DNA from: an uncultured Paraprevotella sp. | Lineage (GTDB): Bacteria; Bacteroidota; Bacteroidia; Bacteroidales; Bacteroidaceae | NCBI GenBank assembly: GCA_944319925.1 | Contig: CALUFQ010000003.1 | Coordinates: forward strand, 1-64,000 | DNA length: 64,000 nucleotides | Direction: 5' to 3' | In this document: positions 52,491-61,940 of the stretch, piece after piece | How positions within the stretch are numbered: position 1 is the first letter of the stretch | Layout of the letters: each line of letters opens with the position of its first letter | The notes under the pieces: model-generated | The model's database searches: none | What the model saw: only the letters and a program-made list of their open reading frames with translations | What the model was told of the DNA's origin: nothing | Made by a program: the position numbers and the translations under genes

Positions 52491-53660
52491 ATGCGTTTCT
52501 TTCAAGGCATAGTGAATATCGCTTCGCGCGAGTTGCGGCGGCTGGTAGCCCGGCCGCTCTATCTCTTTTGCATGGTGGTGGCACCCGTGGCATGCCTGTT
52601 GTTCTTCACGACGTTGATGTATGAGGGGTTGCCTTCCGATATGCCGGTTGGCGTGGTGGATGAAGACAATACGTCCGTTACGCGGAATCTTTTGCGGAAT
52701 TTGGATGCATTCAGCCAAACACGTTTGACAGAAACCTATCCGTCGGTTACGGAGGCGCGGAGGGCGATGCAGCGGGGAGAAATTTATGCTTTTTATTATA
52801 TTCCCGAAGGCACGACGCGGGAATTATTGGCCAGCCGACAGCCAAAGGTCTCTTTTTACACCAACAACAGCTTGCTCATTGCCGGCTCTTTGCTTTATCG
52901 GGATTTGCGCACCATGTCGGTGCTGGCCAACGCGTCGGTCGGGTTGCAGGTGTTGCAGGCCAAGGGCGTGGACGAACGCATGGCGATGGCTTTCCTGCAG
53001 CCGATAGTGATAGACACGCATCCGCTGTCTAATCCATGGTTGAACTATTCGGTATATCTGAACAACACGATTTTGCCCGGCATACTGATGCTGTTGATTT
53101 TCATGGTGACGGTGTTTTCCATCGGCGTGGAAATCAAGGATGGCACATCACGGCAGTGGATGGCCATGGCGGGCGATGATGTGTTTTGCGCGTTAATGGG
53201 AAAATTGTTGCCCCACACGTTGATATTCTTTGCTGTGGCTGCGGCATACGATGTGTTTCTTTATGGCGTGTTGGGCTTCCCGTGCCATAGCGGCATCGGG
53301 CCGCTCCTGTTGGCCACGTTGTTGTGGGTGGTGGCCTCGCAGGCTTTCGGTGTGTTTCTCATTGCCGTGTTGCCCACGTTGCGGCTGGCTCTGAGTGCCT
53401 GCTCCCTGTGGGGCGTGGTGTCTTTTTCCATTTCCGGTTTCTCGTTTCCGGTGATGGCGATGCATCCGGCATTGCAAGCTTTGAGCAACTTGTTCCCTTT
53501 ACGGCATTATTTCCTGATTTATGTCAGCCAGACGCTGAACGGTTACCCGATGGCGTATGTTTGGCGGTCTTATTTTGCACTGTTGCTGTTTGTGTTGCTT
53601 CCCATGTTGTTTCTCAGACGGCTAAAAACAGTGCTGTTGGAGTATGATTATATACCTTGA
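52491..53660 (+). CDS. ABC-2 type exporter permease 1
   Basis: A 389-residue inner-membrane permease of the YhhJ/YbhR class: one N-terminal segment (RPLYLFCMVVAPVACLLFFT), a large periplasmic domain (about 45-190; DMPVGVVDEDNTSVTRNLLR) and about five C-terminal segments. The ATG at 52491 was chosen; a GTG earlier in the frame lies inside the HlyD gene. It is paired with a second permease 6 bp later; no ATP-binding gene is in this operon. Confidence 0.88.
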   Translation: MRFFQGIVNIASRELRRLVARPLYLFCMVVAPVACLLFFTTLMYEGLPSDMPVGVVDEDNTSVTRNLLRNLDAFSQTRLTETYPSVTEARRAMQRGEIYAFYYIPEGTTRELLASRQPKVSFYTNNSLLIAGSLLYRDLRTMSVLANASVGLQVLQAKGVDERMAMAFLQPIVIDTHPLSNPWLNYSVYLNNTILPGILMLLIFMVTVFSIGVEIKDGTSRQWMAMAGDDVFCALMGKLLPHTLIFFAVAAAYDVFLYGVLGFPCHSGIGPLLLATLLWVVASQAFGVFLIAVLPTLRLALSACSLWGVVSFSISGFSFPVMAMHPALQALSNLFPLRHYFLIYVSQTLNGYPMAYVWRSYFALLLFVLLPMLFLRRLKTVLLEYDYIP

Positions 53661-53666
53661 TGTAGG

Positions 53667-54872
53667 ATGAAAAAGATGAAAGATTTGCGTATTTTGTTCC
53701 GTGAAGCCGCAGGCGATGTGTTTGCCGTGTGGCGCAAAGAGGTGCGCCGCGTCGTACACGACCAAGGGGCATTGATCTTTTTCATTCTTGTGCCGCTGTT
53801 TTATCCTTTGCTCTATGCGCTCATCTATACGGGCGAGGTGGTGAGGGAAGTGCCCGTGGTGGTAGTCGATGACGGGGAGACGGCCATGAGCCGCGAGTTT
53901 GTCCGCCGGGTGGATGCCACGCCGGACGTGCGGGTGGTGGCCCGCACGGGGAACATGGGGGAGGCCAGGGAGATGTTGCGTCGCGCGGAGGTTTATGGCA
54001 TTATCCGTGTGCCGGAGAATTTCAGCCGCGAGGTGAACCGTGGCGGGCAGGCTCATGTCAGCCTGTATTGCGACATGAGCGGTTTGCTCTACTACAAGGC
54101 GTTGCTGCTGTCTTGCACTGAAGTGTCACTGGACATGGGTGCGGAGGTGCAGGTGCACAGGCTTGGCAATACCACTGCGCGGCAGGACGAAGTCTCCACG
54201 TCTCCTTTGGCATACGAGGATGTGGCGTTGTTCAATCCGGCCAGCGGTTTTGCCAGTTTCCTGATACCGGCCGTGTTGATGCTTGTGATTCAGCAGACCC
54301 TGTTGCTGGGCATTGGCATGATCAACGGGACGGCGCGCGAGCTGGGTATGTTCCATACGCAATTGGAGCATGGCGGAGGCCGCGGCACGGTGCGCCTGGT
54401 GGCGGGAAAGGCTCTTTGCTACCTCATGCTGTATGTTTTGGTCTGCGTGTGGGTGCTGTTGGTGGTGCCCCGGTTGTTCAGCCTTGTACAGATACCACAG
54501 GCTGCCGACTTGTTTGCTTTCCTGTTGCCTTATCTGCTGGCTTGCATCTTTTTCTCCATGACGCTTTCCCTGCTGGTCGTCCAGCGGGAGACGTGCATGC
54601 TGGTGTTTGTGTTCACTTCCTTGCCCTTGCTGTTCATCTCGGGCATTTCGTGGCCGGGCGTGGCGGTGCCCGATTTTTGGCGTTATGTGTCGTGGCTTGC
54701 CCCGTCCACGTTCGGCATCAACGGTTTCGTGCGGCTCAATACGATGGGGGCTTTGCTGGAGGACGTGAAATTCGAGTTCATGGGATTGTGGATTCAAACG
54801 GGCGTGTATTTCCTGACGGCGTGTGCGGCTTATTATTATATGATTAATGAGAGCAAAAAGCGCGCGGCATAG
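53667..54872 (+). CDS. ABC-2 type exporter permease 2
   Basis: A 401-residue permease with the same layout as the one before it: N-terminal segment (GALIFFILVPLFYPLLYALI), periplasmic domain with VVVVDDGETAMSREFVRRVD, and five or six C-terminal segments ending before a Lys/Arg tail. The two are similar but not near-identical and probably form a heterodimer. The ATPase they need may be encoded elsewhere; the ABC-F gene after it is an unlikely partner. Confidence 0.88.
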   Translation: MKKMKDLRILFREAAGDVFAVWRKEVRRVVHDQGALIFFILVPLFYPLLYALIYTGEVVREVPVVVVDDGETAMSREFVRRVDATPDVRVVARTGNMGEAREMLRRAEVYGIIRVPENFSREVNRGGQAHVSLYCDMSGLLYYKALLLSCTEVSLDMGAEVQVHRLGNTTARQDEVSTSPLAYEDVALFNPASGFASFLIPAVLMLVIQQTLLLGIGMINGTARELGMFHTQLEHGGGRGTVRLVAGKALCYLMLYVLVCVWVLLVVPRLFSLVQIPQAADLFAFLLPYLLACIFFSMTLSLLVVQRETCMLVFVFTSLPLLFISGISWPGVAVPDFWRYVSWLAPSTFGINGFVRLNTMGALLEDVKFEFMGLWIQTGVYFLTACAAYYYMINESKKRAA

Positions 54873-54981
54873 GACAAAAGACTTTTTATCGTACGGGGCG
54901 GGGTTATTTGCGGGTGCTTGTGGTTTTGTCTCTTGGAATTTGTTTTGTCCCAAACCATTTCTTCATGTCGTGAAGTTTGGC

Positions 54982-54989
54982 TAATTTTG
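54982..54989 (+). promoter_or_regulatory. -7 box of the ABC-F gene
   Basis: TAATTTTG, an exact TAnnTTTG match, 20 bases before the TTG start at 55009; no TTG at the normal -33 distance. Confidence 0.5.
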
Positions 54990-55008
54990 CGGCAAAAATA
55001 GCAGACCA

Positions 55009-56955
55009 TTGATTTCGATAGACAATTTAAAAGTAGAGTTCGGGGTCACGCCGCTGTTCCATGACGTGTCCTATGTCATTAACGACAAAGACCGCATTGC
55101 CCTTGTGGGGAAGAATGGGGCGGGCAAATCGACGATGCTGAAAATCATCGCCGGGTTGCAACAGCCCACCTCCGGCACGGTTTCCGTTTCGGGTGGCACG
55201 ACCATTGGTTATTTGCCGCAGGTGATGGTGTTGAGCGACTGCCACACGGTGCGCGAGGAGGCCGAACAGGCTTTCGCCCATATCAGCCAAATGCAGGAGC
55301 AGTTGGAGAGGTTGAATAATGAATTGGCCGAACGGACGGACTATGAAAGTGAGGGTTACATGGCCCTTGTGGAGAAATTCACGCGGGAGAGCGAGCGTTA
55401 CCAGATGATGGGCGGGTTGAACTACCATGCGGAGCTGGAGCGCACGTTGCTGGGGCTTGGTTTCGTGCGCGAGGATTTCGAACGTCCCACGAGCGAGTTC
55501 AGTGGAGGCTGGCGCATGCGCATCGAGCTGGCCAAGCTGTTGTTGCGCCATCCCGACGTGCTTTTGCTCGACGAGCCGACCAACCATTTGGACATTGAGA
55601 GCATCCAGTGGCTCGAAAATTTCCTGGCCACGAAAGCCAACGCCGTGGTGCTGGTGAGCCACGACCGCGCATTCATCAACAATGTGACAAACCGTACGTT
55701 GGAGATTTCCTGCGGGCGCGTCTATGACTACAAGGTGAAGTATGATGAATACGTGCGCTTAAGGGCCGAGCGTAGGGAACAGCAACTCAGGGCCTACGAG
55801 AACCAGCAGAAAGAAATTGCTGACATCAAGGACTTTATCGAGCGTTTCCGTTACAAACCCACCAAGGCCGTGCAGGTGCAAAGCCGCATCAAGCAGTTGG
55901 AGAAAATCGTGCCGGTGGAGGTGGACGAGGTGGATACGTCCGCGTTGAGGCTGAAATTTCCGCCGGCACCGAGGAGCGGCGATTATCCGCTTATTTGCGA
56001 GGGCGTACGGAAGGCATACGGCGACCATGTGGTGTTCCACGATGTGGATCTCACCTTGAAACGAGGCGAGAAAGTGGCATTCGTGGGCAAGAACGGAGAA
56101 GGGAAATCCACGCTCGTCAAGTGCATCATGGGCGAAATCCCGTTTGACGGGCATCTGAAGATAGGGCACAACGTGCAAATCGGCTATTTTGCGCAGAACC
56201 AGGCGCAGCTGTTGGATGGCGAGCTGACGGTGTTCGACACGATAGACCGTGTGGCCAAGGGCGACGTGCGACTGAAAATCCGCGACATCTTGGGTGCTTT
56301 CATGTTTGGCGGCGAGGCGTCCGACAAGAAAGTCAAGGTGCTTTCCGGCGGGGAGCGTAGCCGTCTGGCGATGATCAAGTTGTTGCTGGAACCGGTGAAC
56401 TTCCTGATTCTCGACGAACCGACGAACCATCTTGATATGCGTTCGAAAGACGTGTTGAAGGATGCCATCCGCGATTTTGACGGCACGGTTGTCGTGGTGA
56501 GCCACGACCGTGAGTTCCTTGACGGGCTAGTTTCGAAAGTGTATGAGTTTGGCGGTGGCTTGGTGAAAGAGCACTTGGGCGGCATTTACGATTTCCTGCA
56601 AAAGAAGAACATCGCGTCCTTGAACGAACTGCAGAAACCGTCGCTTTCTGTTTCATCCGGCACGGGGCAGGCTGCGGAAGAAAAGACCGTCAGCCAAAAC
56701 AGGCTGACGTATGAACAGCAGAAGGAACGCCAACGCAAAATCCGCAAATTGGAGAAAGCGGTGGAGCAATGCGAAGCCCAAATCGGCGAATTGGAAGCAG
56801 CCGTGAAAATCCTGGAAGACCAAATGGCCACGCCGGAAGGGGCGGCAGACACGACATTGTATAGCCGCCACGGCGCGTTGAAAAAGCAGTTGGACGAGGT
56901 GGTGAACGAGTGGGAAGCGGCTTCGTTGGCACTAGAGGAGGCGCAAGCCGGATAA
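55009..56955 (+). CDS. ABC-F family ATPase
   Basis: A 648-residue protein with two ABC cassettes and no membrane segments. Walker A: GKNGAGKST (34-42) and GKNGEGKST; signatures SGGWRMRIELAKLL and SGGERSRLAMIKLL; Walker B LLLDEPTNHLDI and LILDEPTNHLDM. The linker between cassettes and a C-terminal coiled coil (about 565-648) are present. ABC-F proteins act on the ribosome, relieving stalls or protecting from drugs; which type this is cannot be told. It starts with TTG at 55009, giving the standard MISIDNLKVEFG. Confidence 0.92.
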   Translation: MISIDNLKVEFGVTPLFHDVSYVINDKDRIALVGKNGAGKSTMLKIIAGLQQPTSGTVSVSGGTTIGYLPQVMVLSDCHTVREEAEQAFAHISQMQEQLERLNNELAERTDYESEGYMALVEKFTRESERYQMMGGLNYHAELERTLLGLGFVREDFERPTSEFSGGWRMRIELAKLLLRHPDVLLLDEPTNHLDIESIQWLENFLATKANAVVLVSHDRAFINNVTNRTLEISCGRVYDYKVKYDEYVRLRAERREQQLRAYENQQKEIADIKDFIERFRYKPTKAVQVQSRIKQLEKIVPVEVDEVDTSALRLKFPPAPRSGDYPLICEGVRKAYGDHVVFHDVDLTLKRGEKVAFVGKNGEGKSTLVKCIMGEIPFDGHLKIGHNVQIGYFAQNQAQLLDGELTVFDTIDRVAKGDVRLKIRDILGAFMFGGEASDKKVKVLSGGERSRLAMIKLLLEPVNFLILDEPTNHLDMRSKDVLKDAIRDFDGTVVVVSHDREFLDGLVSKVYEFGGGLVKEHLGGIYDFLQKKNIASLNELQKPSLSVSSGTGQAAEEKTVSQNRLTYEQQKERQRKIRKLEKAVEQCEAQIGELEAAVKILEDQMATPEGAADTTLYSRHGALKKQLDEVVNEWEAASLALEEAQAG

Positions 56956-56987
56956 TTTTGGGAAATAATCTTAAAATATAAAATAGG

Positions 56988-59018
56988 ATGAAGTTGAGAC
57001 ATTTTTTATCATTCATGGCGTTGGCGTCCCTTGCCGTGGGATGTGAGACGCAGACCGGCTTGAAGACCGGCATCGACCCGAAAAACATGGATTTGACGGT
57101 CAAGCCGGGCGACAATTTTTACGACTATGCCTGTGGCGGGTGGCGGAAGGCCAATCCCCTCTCGGCGGAATATTCCCGTTTCGGCACGTTCGAGCAGCTG
57201 ATTGAGAACAACAACAAGCAATTGCGCGGACTGATTGAGGAACTGGCTGCGGGGAAGCAGGCCGATGGGTCGTTGGCGCAGAAAATTGGTGACTTGTACA
57301 ACATCGTGATGGACAGCGTGAAGCAGAACAACGACGGGTTCGCGCCTATCCAGGCCGATTTGCAGGCCATTGAGGCCATTGGCGACCGCAAGAACGTGTT
57401 TCCCATGATGGCCGGCATGATGCGCAAAGGCATCGCGGGGTATTTTGGTTTCTATATCGACGCGGATTTCAAGAACAGCGACATGAACCTGTTGCAAATC
57501 GTGCAGGGTGGCCTGGGATTGCCTGAAAAGGAATATTACTTGGACAACGATTCGGCCACGGTGCACATCCGTGAAGCTTACAAGGCATATATGGAGAAAA
57601 TGTTTGGTTTGTGTGGCTTTGCACCGGAAGTGGCTAAACAGAAGATGGAAGCCGTCATGGCCATTGAGACCCGCATCGCCGGGCCGACTTACACGGCCAC
57701 GCAACAGCGCGACCCGGAGGCCAACTACCACAAGATGTCATACGCCGACTTGCTGAAGGATTATGCAGGCATTGATTGGAAACTGTTGTTTGACACGTTG
57801 GGCATGAAAGACGTGAAGGAAGTCAGCGTGGCGCAACCCGAGCCTATCCACGAAGTGGAGAAGATATTGGCCGATGCTCCGGTCGAAGCCCAAAAGGCTT
57901 ACCTGCAATGGAGGCTGGCCAACGCGGCGGCATCTTATTTGAGCGACGAGGCCCGTGCCTGCCGTTTCGACTTCTATGGCCGTGTGATGAGTGGGAAACA
58001 GCAAGACCAACCCCGTTGGAAGAAAGCCGTGGGCACGGTGGACGGCGTTTTGGGCGAAGGGCTCGGGCAACTCTACGTGGAGAAGTATTTCCCGGCTGCG
58101 GCCAAGGAGCGCATGGTCAAGCTCGTGGAGCACTTGCAGCAGTCGTTGGCCGTCCGCATCCAGGCGCAGGACTGGATGAGCGAGGAAACCAAGAAGGTCG
58201 CTTTGGAAAAACTGGATGCTTTTACCGTCAAGGTGGGGTATCCCGACAAGTGGCGCGATTATTCAGACTTGGAAATCAAGAATGACAGCTATTGGGCGAA
58301 TATCGTGCGCAGCAATGAGTTTGACTTGGCTTATCTCATTGACCGCAAGTTGAACAAACCGGTAGATCGCTCCGAGTGGTACATGACACCGCAGACCGTG
58401 AACGCTTATTATAACCCGACGACCAACGAAATCTGTTTCCCCGCAGGTATCCTGCAGCCGCCTTTCTTCAACATGGAGGCTGACGATGCTTGCAACTATG
58501 GGGCCATCGGCGTGGTAATCGGCCATGAAATGACGCACGGATTCGATGACCAAGGCCGCCAGTTTGACAAGAACGGCAACCTGACCGACTGGTGGGCACC
58601 GGGCGACGCAGAGCGTTTCGAGGCACGGGCGAAGGTGATGAAGGATTTCTTTGACAACATCGAAGTATTGCCGGGCTTGCATGCCAATGGCGCGTTGACC
58701 TTGGGCGAGAACCTGGCCGACCACGGCGGTTTGATGGTGGCCTACAATGCCTTGCAGGAAGCCATGAAGGAGAATCCGTTGCAAGAAGCCGATGGCTTCA
58801 CTCCCGAACAGCGGTTCTTCCTTTCCTACGCATACGTGTGGGCCGATAACATCCGCGACGAGGAAATCCGTTCGCGCACCAAGAGCGACCCGCATGCGTT
58901 GGGTCGTTGGCGGGTGAATGGCGCGTTGCCTCACATCGACGCTTGGTATGAGGCTTTCGGCATCAAGGAAGGCGACAAGATGTTCGTCCCGAAAGCCGAG
59001 CGCGTTGCCATTTGGTAA
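56988..59018 (+). CDS. pepO: M13 family zinc metallopeptidase lipoprotein
   Basis: A 676-residue neprilysin-type peptidase with a lipobox (LAVGC, lipid Cys19). Catalytic signature HEMTH in VIGHEMTHGFDDQGRQFD; third zinc ligand Glu in GALTLGENLADHGGL; the terminal VPKAERVAIW is typical of the family. It likely cleaves small peptides outside the inner membrane. It begins 32 bp after the ABC-F gene and may share its transcript; a hairpin follows. Confidence 0.93.
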   Translation: MKLRHFLSFMALASLAVGCETQTGLKTGIDPKNMDLTVKPGDNFYDYACGGWRKANPLSAEYSRFGTFEQLIENNNKQLRGLIEELAAGKQADGSLAQKIGDLYNIVMDSVKQNNDGFAPIQADLQAIEAIGDRKNVFPMMAGMMRKGIAGYFGFYIDADFKNSDMNLLQIVQGGLGLPEKEYYLDNDSATVHIREAYKAYMEKMFGLCGFAPEVAKQKMEAVMAIETRIAGPTYTATQQRDPEANYHKMSYADLLKDYAGIDWKLLFDTLGMKDVKEVSVAQPEPIHEVEKILADAPVEAQKAYLQWRLANAAASYLSDEARACRFDFYGRVMSGKQQDQPRWKKAVGTVDGVLGEGLGQLYVEKYFPAAAKERMVKLVEHLQQSLAVRIQAQDWMSEETKKVALEKLDAFTVKVGYPDKWRDYSDLEIKNDSYWANIVRSNEFDLAYLIDRKLNKPVDRSEWYMTPQTVNAYYNPTTNEICFPAGILQPPFFNMEADDACNYGAIGVVIGHEMTHGFDDQGRQFDKNGNLTDWWAPGDAERFEARAKVMKDFFDNIEVLPGLHANGALTLGENLADHGGLMVAYNALQEAMKENPLQEADGFTPEQRFFLSYAYVWADNIRDEEIRSRTKSDPHALGRWRVNGALPHIDAWYEAFGIKEGDKMFVPKAERVAIW

Positions 59019-59047
59019 GTCTTGTCCATAAGGATAAAGTGTTTTTC

Positions 59048-59086
59048 ACACGCGGAACGATAAAGATTCTAAATCGTTCCGCGTGT
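59048..59086 (+). terminator. Hairpin after the M13 peptidase gene
   Basis: Perfect 14-bp stem ACACGCGGAACGAT (59048-59061) with ATCGTTCCGCGTGT (59073-59086). A T tract is lacking, so termination is likely but not classical. Confidence 0.55.
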
Positions 59087-59122
59087 TGCGTTAAAAACGC
59101 GGGCTTTTCGGCGGGATTTTAG

Positions 59123-59130
59123 TAACTTTG
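59123..59130 (+). promoter_or_regulatory. -7 box of metA
   Basis: TAACTTTG, an exact TAnnTTTG match, 30 bases before the ATG at 59161. This favours that start over the TTG at 59128. Confidence 0.55.
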
Positions 59131-59160
59131 CAAGAACAGATTAGAAAAACGTACAGAAAT

Positions 59161-60078
59161 ATGCCATTAAATTTACCGGATAAGCTTCCCGCCATTGAGC
59201 TGTTGAAAAAGGAAAATATCTTTGTCATAGACAATTCGCGGGCTTCCGCGCAGGACATACGTCCGTTGCGCATCGTTATCCTGAATCTGATGCCGTTGAA
59301 GATTACGACTGAAACAGACCTGATTCGCCTGCTTTCCAATACGCCGTTGCAGATTGAAATCGCTTTCATGAAGGTGAAGGGGCACACTTCCAAGAATACG
59401 CCCATTGAGCACATGAAAGCCTTTTACCGGGACTTTGAGTTGATGAAGGATGAAAAGTTCGATGGCATGATTATCACGGGGGCGCCTGTGGAACATTTGG
59501 AATACGAAGAGGTGAACTACTGGACTGAAATCACGGAGATTTTCGATTGGGCGCGGACGCATGTCACCTCTACCCTCTATATTTGCTGGGCGGCGCAGGC
59601 CGGGCTTTACCATTACTACGGCATTCCCAAATATAAATTGGACAAAAAAATGTTCGGCATCTTCAAGCAATACCCGCTCATGCCCACGTTGCCCATTTTC
59701 AGGGGTTTCGACGACGAGTTCTACATGCCGCACAGCCGCCATACGGAGATTCGCCGCGAGGACGTGGTGAATGTGCCGGGGCTGGAAGTCATTGCCGAGT
59801 CGCCGCAGTCGGGGGTCTGCATGGTCATGGCGCGTGGCGGTCGAGAGTTCTATGTGACAGGACATGCGGAATATTCTCCTTACACCCTTGATACGGAGTT
59901 CCGCCGCGACTTGGAGAAGGGGTTGCCGATTGATATGCCGGTGAATTACTATTGTCACAACGACCCCGCCGAAGGGCCGCTGGTGACATGGCGGGCACAT
60001 GGCAACCTGTTGTTCTCCAACTGGCTGAACTATTACGTTTACCAGGAAACTCCTTACGACATTAACAATATCCGATGA
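59161..60078 (+). CDS. metA: Homoserine O-acyltransferase (predicted acetyl-CoA specific)
   Basis: A 305-residue MetA that acylates homoserine for methionine synthesis. Catalytic Cys is in YICWAAQAGLYHYYGIP, His in YVTGHAEYSP. Residue 111 is Glu (TGAPVEHLEY); in characterised MetA proteins Glu here selects acetyl-CoA and Gly succinyl-CoA, so O-acetylhomoserine is the predicted product. The ATG at 59161 gives the family start MPLNLPDKLPAIELL. Its stop overlaps the U32 gene start by 4 bases. Confidence 0.95.
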   Translation: MPLNLPDKLPAIELLKKENIFVIDNSRASAQDIRPLRIVILNLMPLKITTETDLIRLLSNTPLQIEIAFMKVKGHTSKNTPIEHMKAFYRDFELMKDEKFDGMIITGAPVEHLEYEEVNYWTEITEIFDWARTHVTSTLYICWAAQAGLYHYYGIPKYKLDKKMFGIFKQYPLMPTLPIFRGFDDEFYMPHSRHTEIRREDVVNVPGLEVIAESPQSGVCMVMARGGREFYVTGHAEYSPYTLDTEFRRDLEKGLPIDMPVNYYCHNDPAEGPLVTWRAHGNLLFSNWLNYYVYQETPYDINNIR

Positions 60079-61940
60079 CTGCGCGGCGACCAGTGGAGCT
60101 TTTGGCTCCGGCACGTGATATGGAGTGTGCCATGGCGGCTATTGACCATGGCGCGGATGCCGTCTATATCGGCGCGGCGCGTTTCGGCGCGAGGGCTTCG
60201 GCTGGCAATCCGGTGGAAGACATTGCCCGGGTGGTGGACTATGCCCATCTTTTCCGCGTGAAAGTATATGTGACGGTCAACACTATATTGAAAGACGAGG
60301 AACTGGCCGAGACGGAACGCCTCGTGTGGGAACTCTACCGGGCAGGTGTTGATGCGCTTATCGTGCAGGACATGGCACTCTTGGAGATGTCGTTGCCGCC
60401 AATTCCCCTGCATGCCAGTACGCAGATGGACAACCGGACGCCGGAAAAGGCCAGGTTCCTGCAGGAGTTGGGCTTCAGCCAGGTGGTGTTGGCACGTGAA
60501 CTTTCGTTAGAAGAGATACGCGCGGTGCACGAGGCTTGCGACGTGGCGTTGGAGGTGTTTGTCCACGGGGCGTTGTGCGTGAGCTACAGCGGGCAGTGCT
60601 ACGTGTCGCAGCATTGTTTCGGGCGCAGCGCGAACAGGGGGGAGTGTGCGCAGTTTTGCCGTTTGAAGTTTGACATTACGGATAGGGACGGCCGTGTGAT
60701 AGAACGGGGGAAACATCTGCTTTCGTTGAAGGACATGAACCGCAGCGGTGACTTGGAACGTTTGTTGGACGCAGGCGTGTCTTCATTGAAAATCGAGGGA
60801 CGATTGAAGGATGCGGCCTACGTGAAGAACGTGACGGCATGGTATCGCAACCGGTTGGATGAAATTTTCAAGCGCAGGCCGGAATACCGGCGGGCTTCTT
60901 CGGGGCATGTCGCGTTGAAGTTCACGCCCCAATTGGACAAAAGTTTCAATCGCGGTTTTACCCGTTATTTTCTGGATGGCCGCACTCCGGACATCTTTTC
61001 GTTCCATACGCCCAAGGCGGTCGGAGAAGAAGTGGGAACGGTGAAGGCCGTGCAGGGCAACCATATCGTGGTGGCGGGTGTCAAGCCGTTTGCCAACGGC
61101 GACGGGCTTTGTTTCTTGGATGCGCAGGGAAATCTCCAAGGTTTCCGCGTGAATCGGGTGGAAGACAATAAGATTTATCCTGCCGAGATGCCGCGTATCC
61201 GTCCCCATGTCCGACTTTACCGGAACTTTGACAAGGCTTTCTCGGATGTGCTCGCCCGTCCTTCTGCCGTGCGGAAAATCGCAGTTTGGTGGACGGTGGG
61301 CGAGTTTCGTGGTGGCTTCCGTTTGGATTTGCAAGACGAGGACGAAGTGGCAGTTTCCGTGGCTTTCCCTTATCCGAAAGAACAGGCTCGCAGCGGGCAG
61401 GCGGAAAATGTCAGGGCGCAGTTGTCCAAGCTGGGTAACACACCGTTTGAGGCTGCCGGGGTGGGTTTCCTCCTGACGGGCGACTGGTTTGTCCCTTCTT
61501 CCGTGTGGGCGGAATGGCGGCGCACGGTAGTGGAACGGCTCTTGTCGGTTCGCCGGATGAACTATCCGCGTCCGGTGCGCTTGTTGCCCACGGCTTATAC
61601 CCGTGCGGAAGAGGTGCGGCGGGGGAGAGCGCCGATGCCGTTTGTGCCGCGCGAATTGACTTATTTGGCCAATGTGATGAACCGCGAAGCTGCAAACTTT
61701 TACCACAGTCAAGGCGCGGAACGCATCGAACCGGCCTTCGAACAACGCGAACCTGCCGGGGCGGCTTTGATGTTCTGCCGCCATTGCCTGCGTTACAGCA
61801 TGGGATGGTGTCCGCGCCATGGCGGCACGGAATCTCCGTTTAAGGAACCTTATTACTTGTCGCTTCCTGATGGCCGCCGTTTCAGGCTGGCTTTCGACTG
61901 CAAGCACTGCCAAATGATTGTGTATGCCGATGAGAAATAG
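60075..61940 (+). CDS. U32 family protein (RNA hydroxylation type)
   Basis: A 621-residue U32 'peptidase' family protein. Motifs: LLAPARDMECAMAAIDHGAD at the start, the family signature EVFVHGALCVSYSGQCYVSQ, and several Cys clusters (CFGRSANRGECAQFCR; C-terminal CRHCLRYSMGWCP and FDCKHC) likely to hold an iron-sulfur cluster. E. coli members RlhA and TrhP take part in hydroxylating rRNA or tRNA rather than proteolysis; this longer form resembles them. Coupled to metA by an ATGA overlap and to the next gene by 11 bp. Confidence 0.88.
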   Translation: MTARRPVELLAPARDMECAMAAIDHGADAVYIGAARFGARASAGNPVEDIARVVDYAHLFRVKVYVTVNTILKDEELAETERLVWELYRAGVDALIVQDMALLEMSLPPIPLHASTQMDNRTPEKARFLQELGFSQVVLARELSLEEIRAVHEACDVALEVFVHGALCVSYSGQCYVSQHCFGRSANRGECAQFCRLKFDITDRDGRVIERGKHLLSLKDMNRSGDLERLLDAGVSSLKIEGRLKDAAYVKNVTAWYRNRLDEIFKRRPEYRRASSGHVALKFTPQLDKSFNRGFTRYFLDGRTPDIFSFHTPKAVGEEVGTVKAVQGNHIVVAGVKPFANGDGLCFLDAQGNLQGFRVNRVEDNKIYPAEMPRIRPHVRLYRNFDKAFSDVLARPSAVRKIAVWWTVGEFRGGFRLDLQDEDEVAVSVAFPYPKEQARSGQAENVRAQLSKLGNTPFEAAGVGFLLTGDWFVPSSVWAEWRRTVVERLLSVRRMNYPRPVRLLPTAYTRAEEVRRGRAPMPFVPRELTYLANVMNREAANFYHSQGAERIEPAFEQREPAGAALMFCRHCLRYSMGWCPRHGGTESPFKEPYYLSLPDGRRFRLAFDCKHCQMIVYADEK

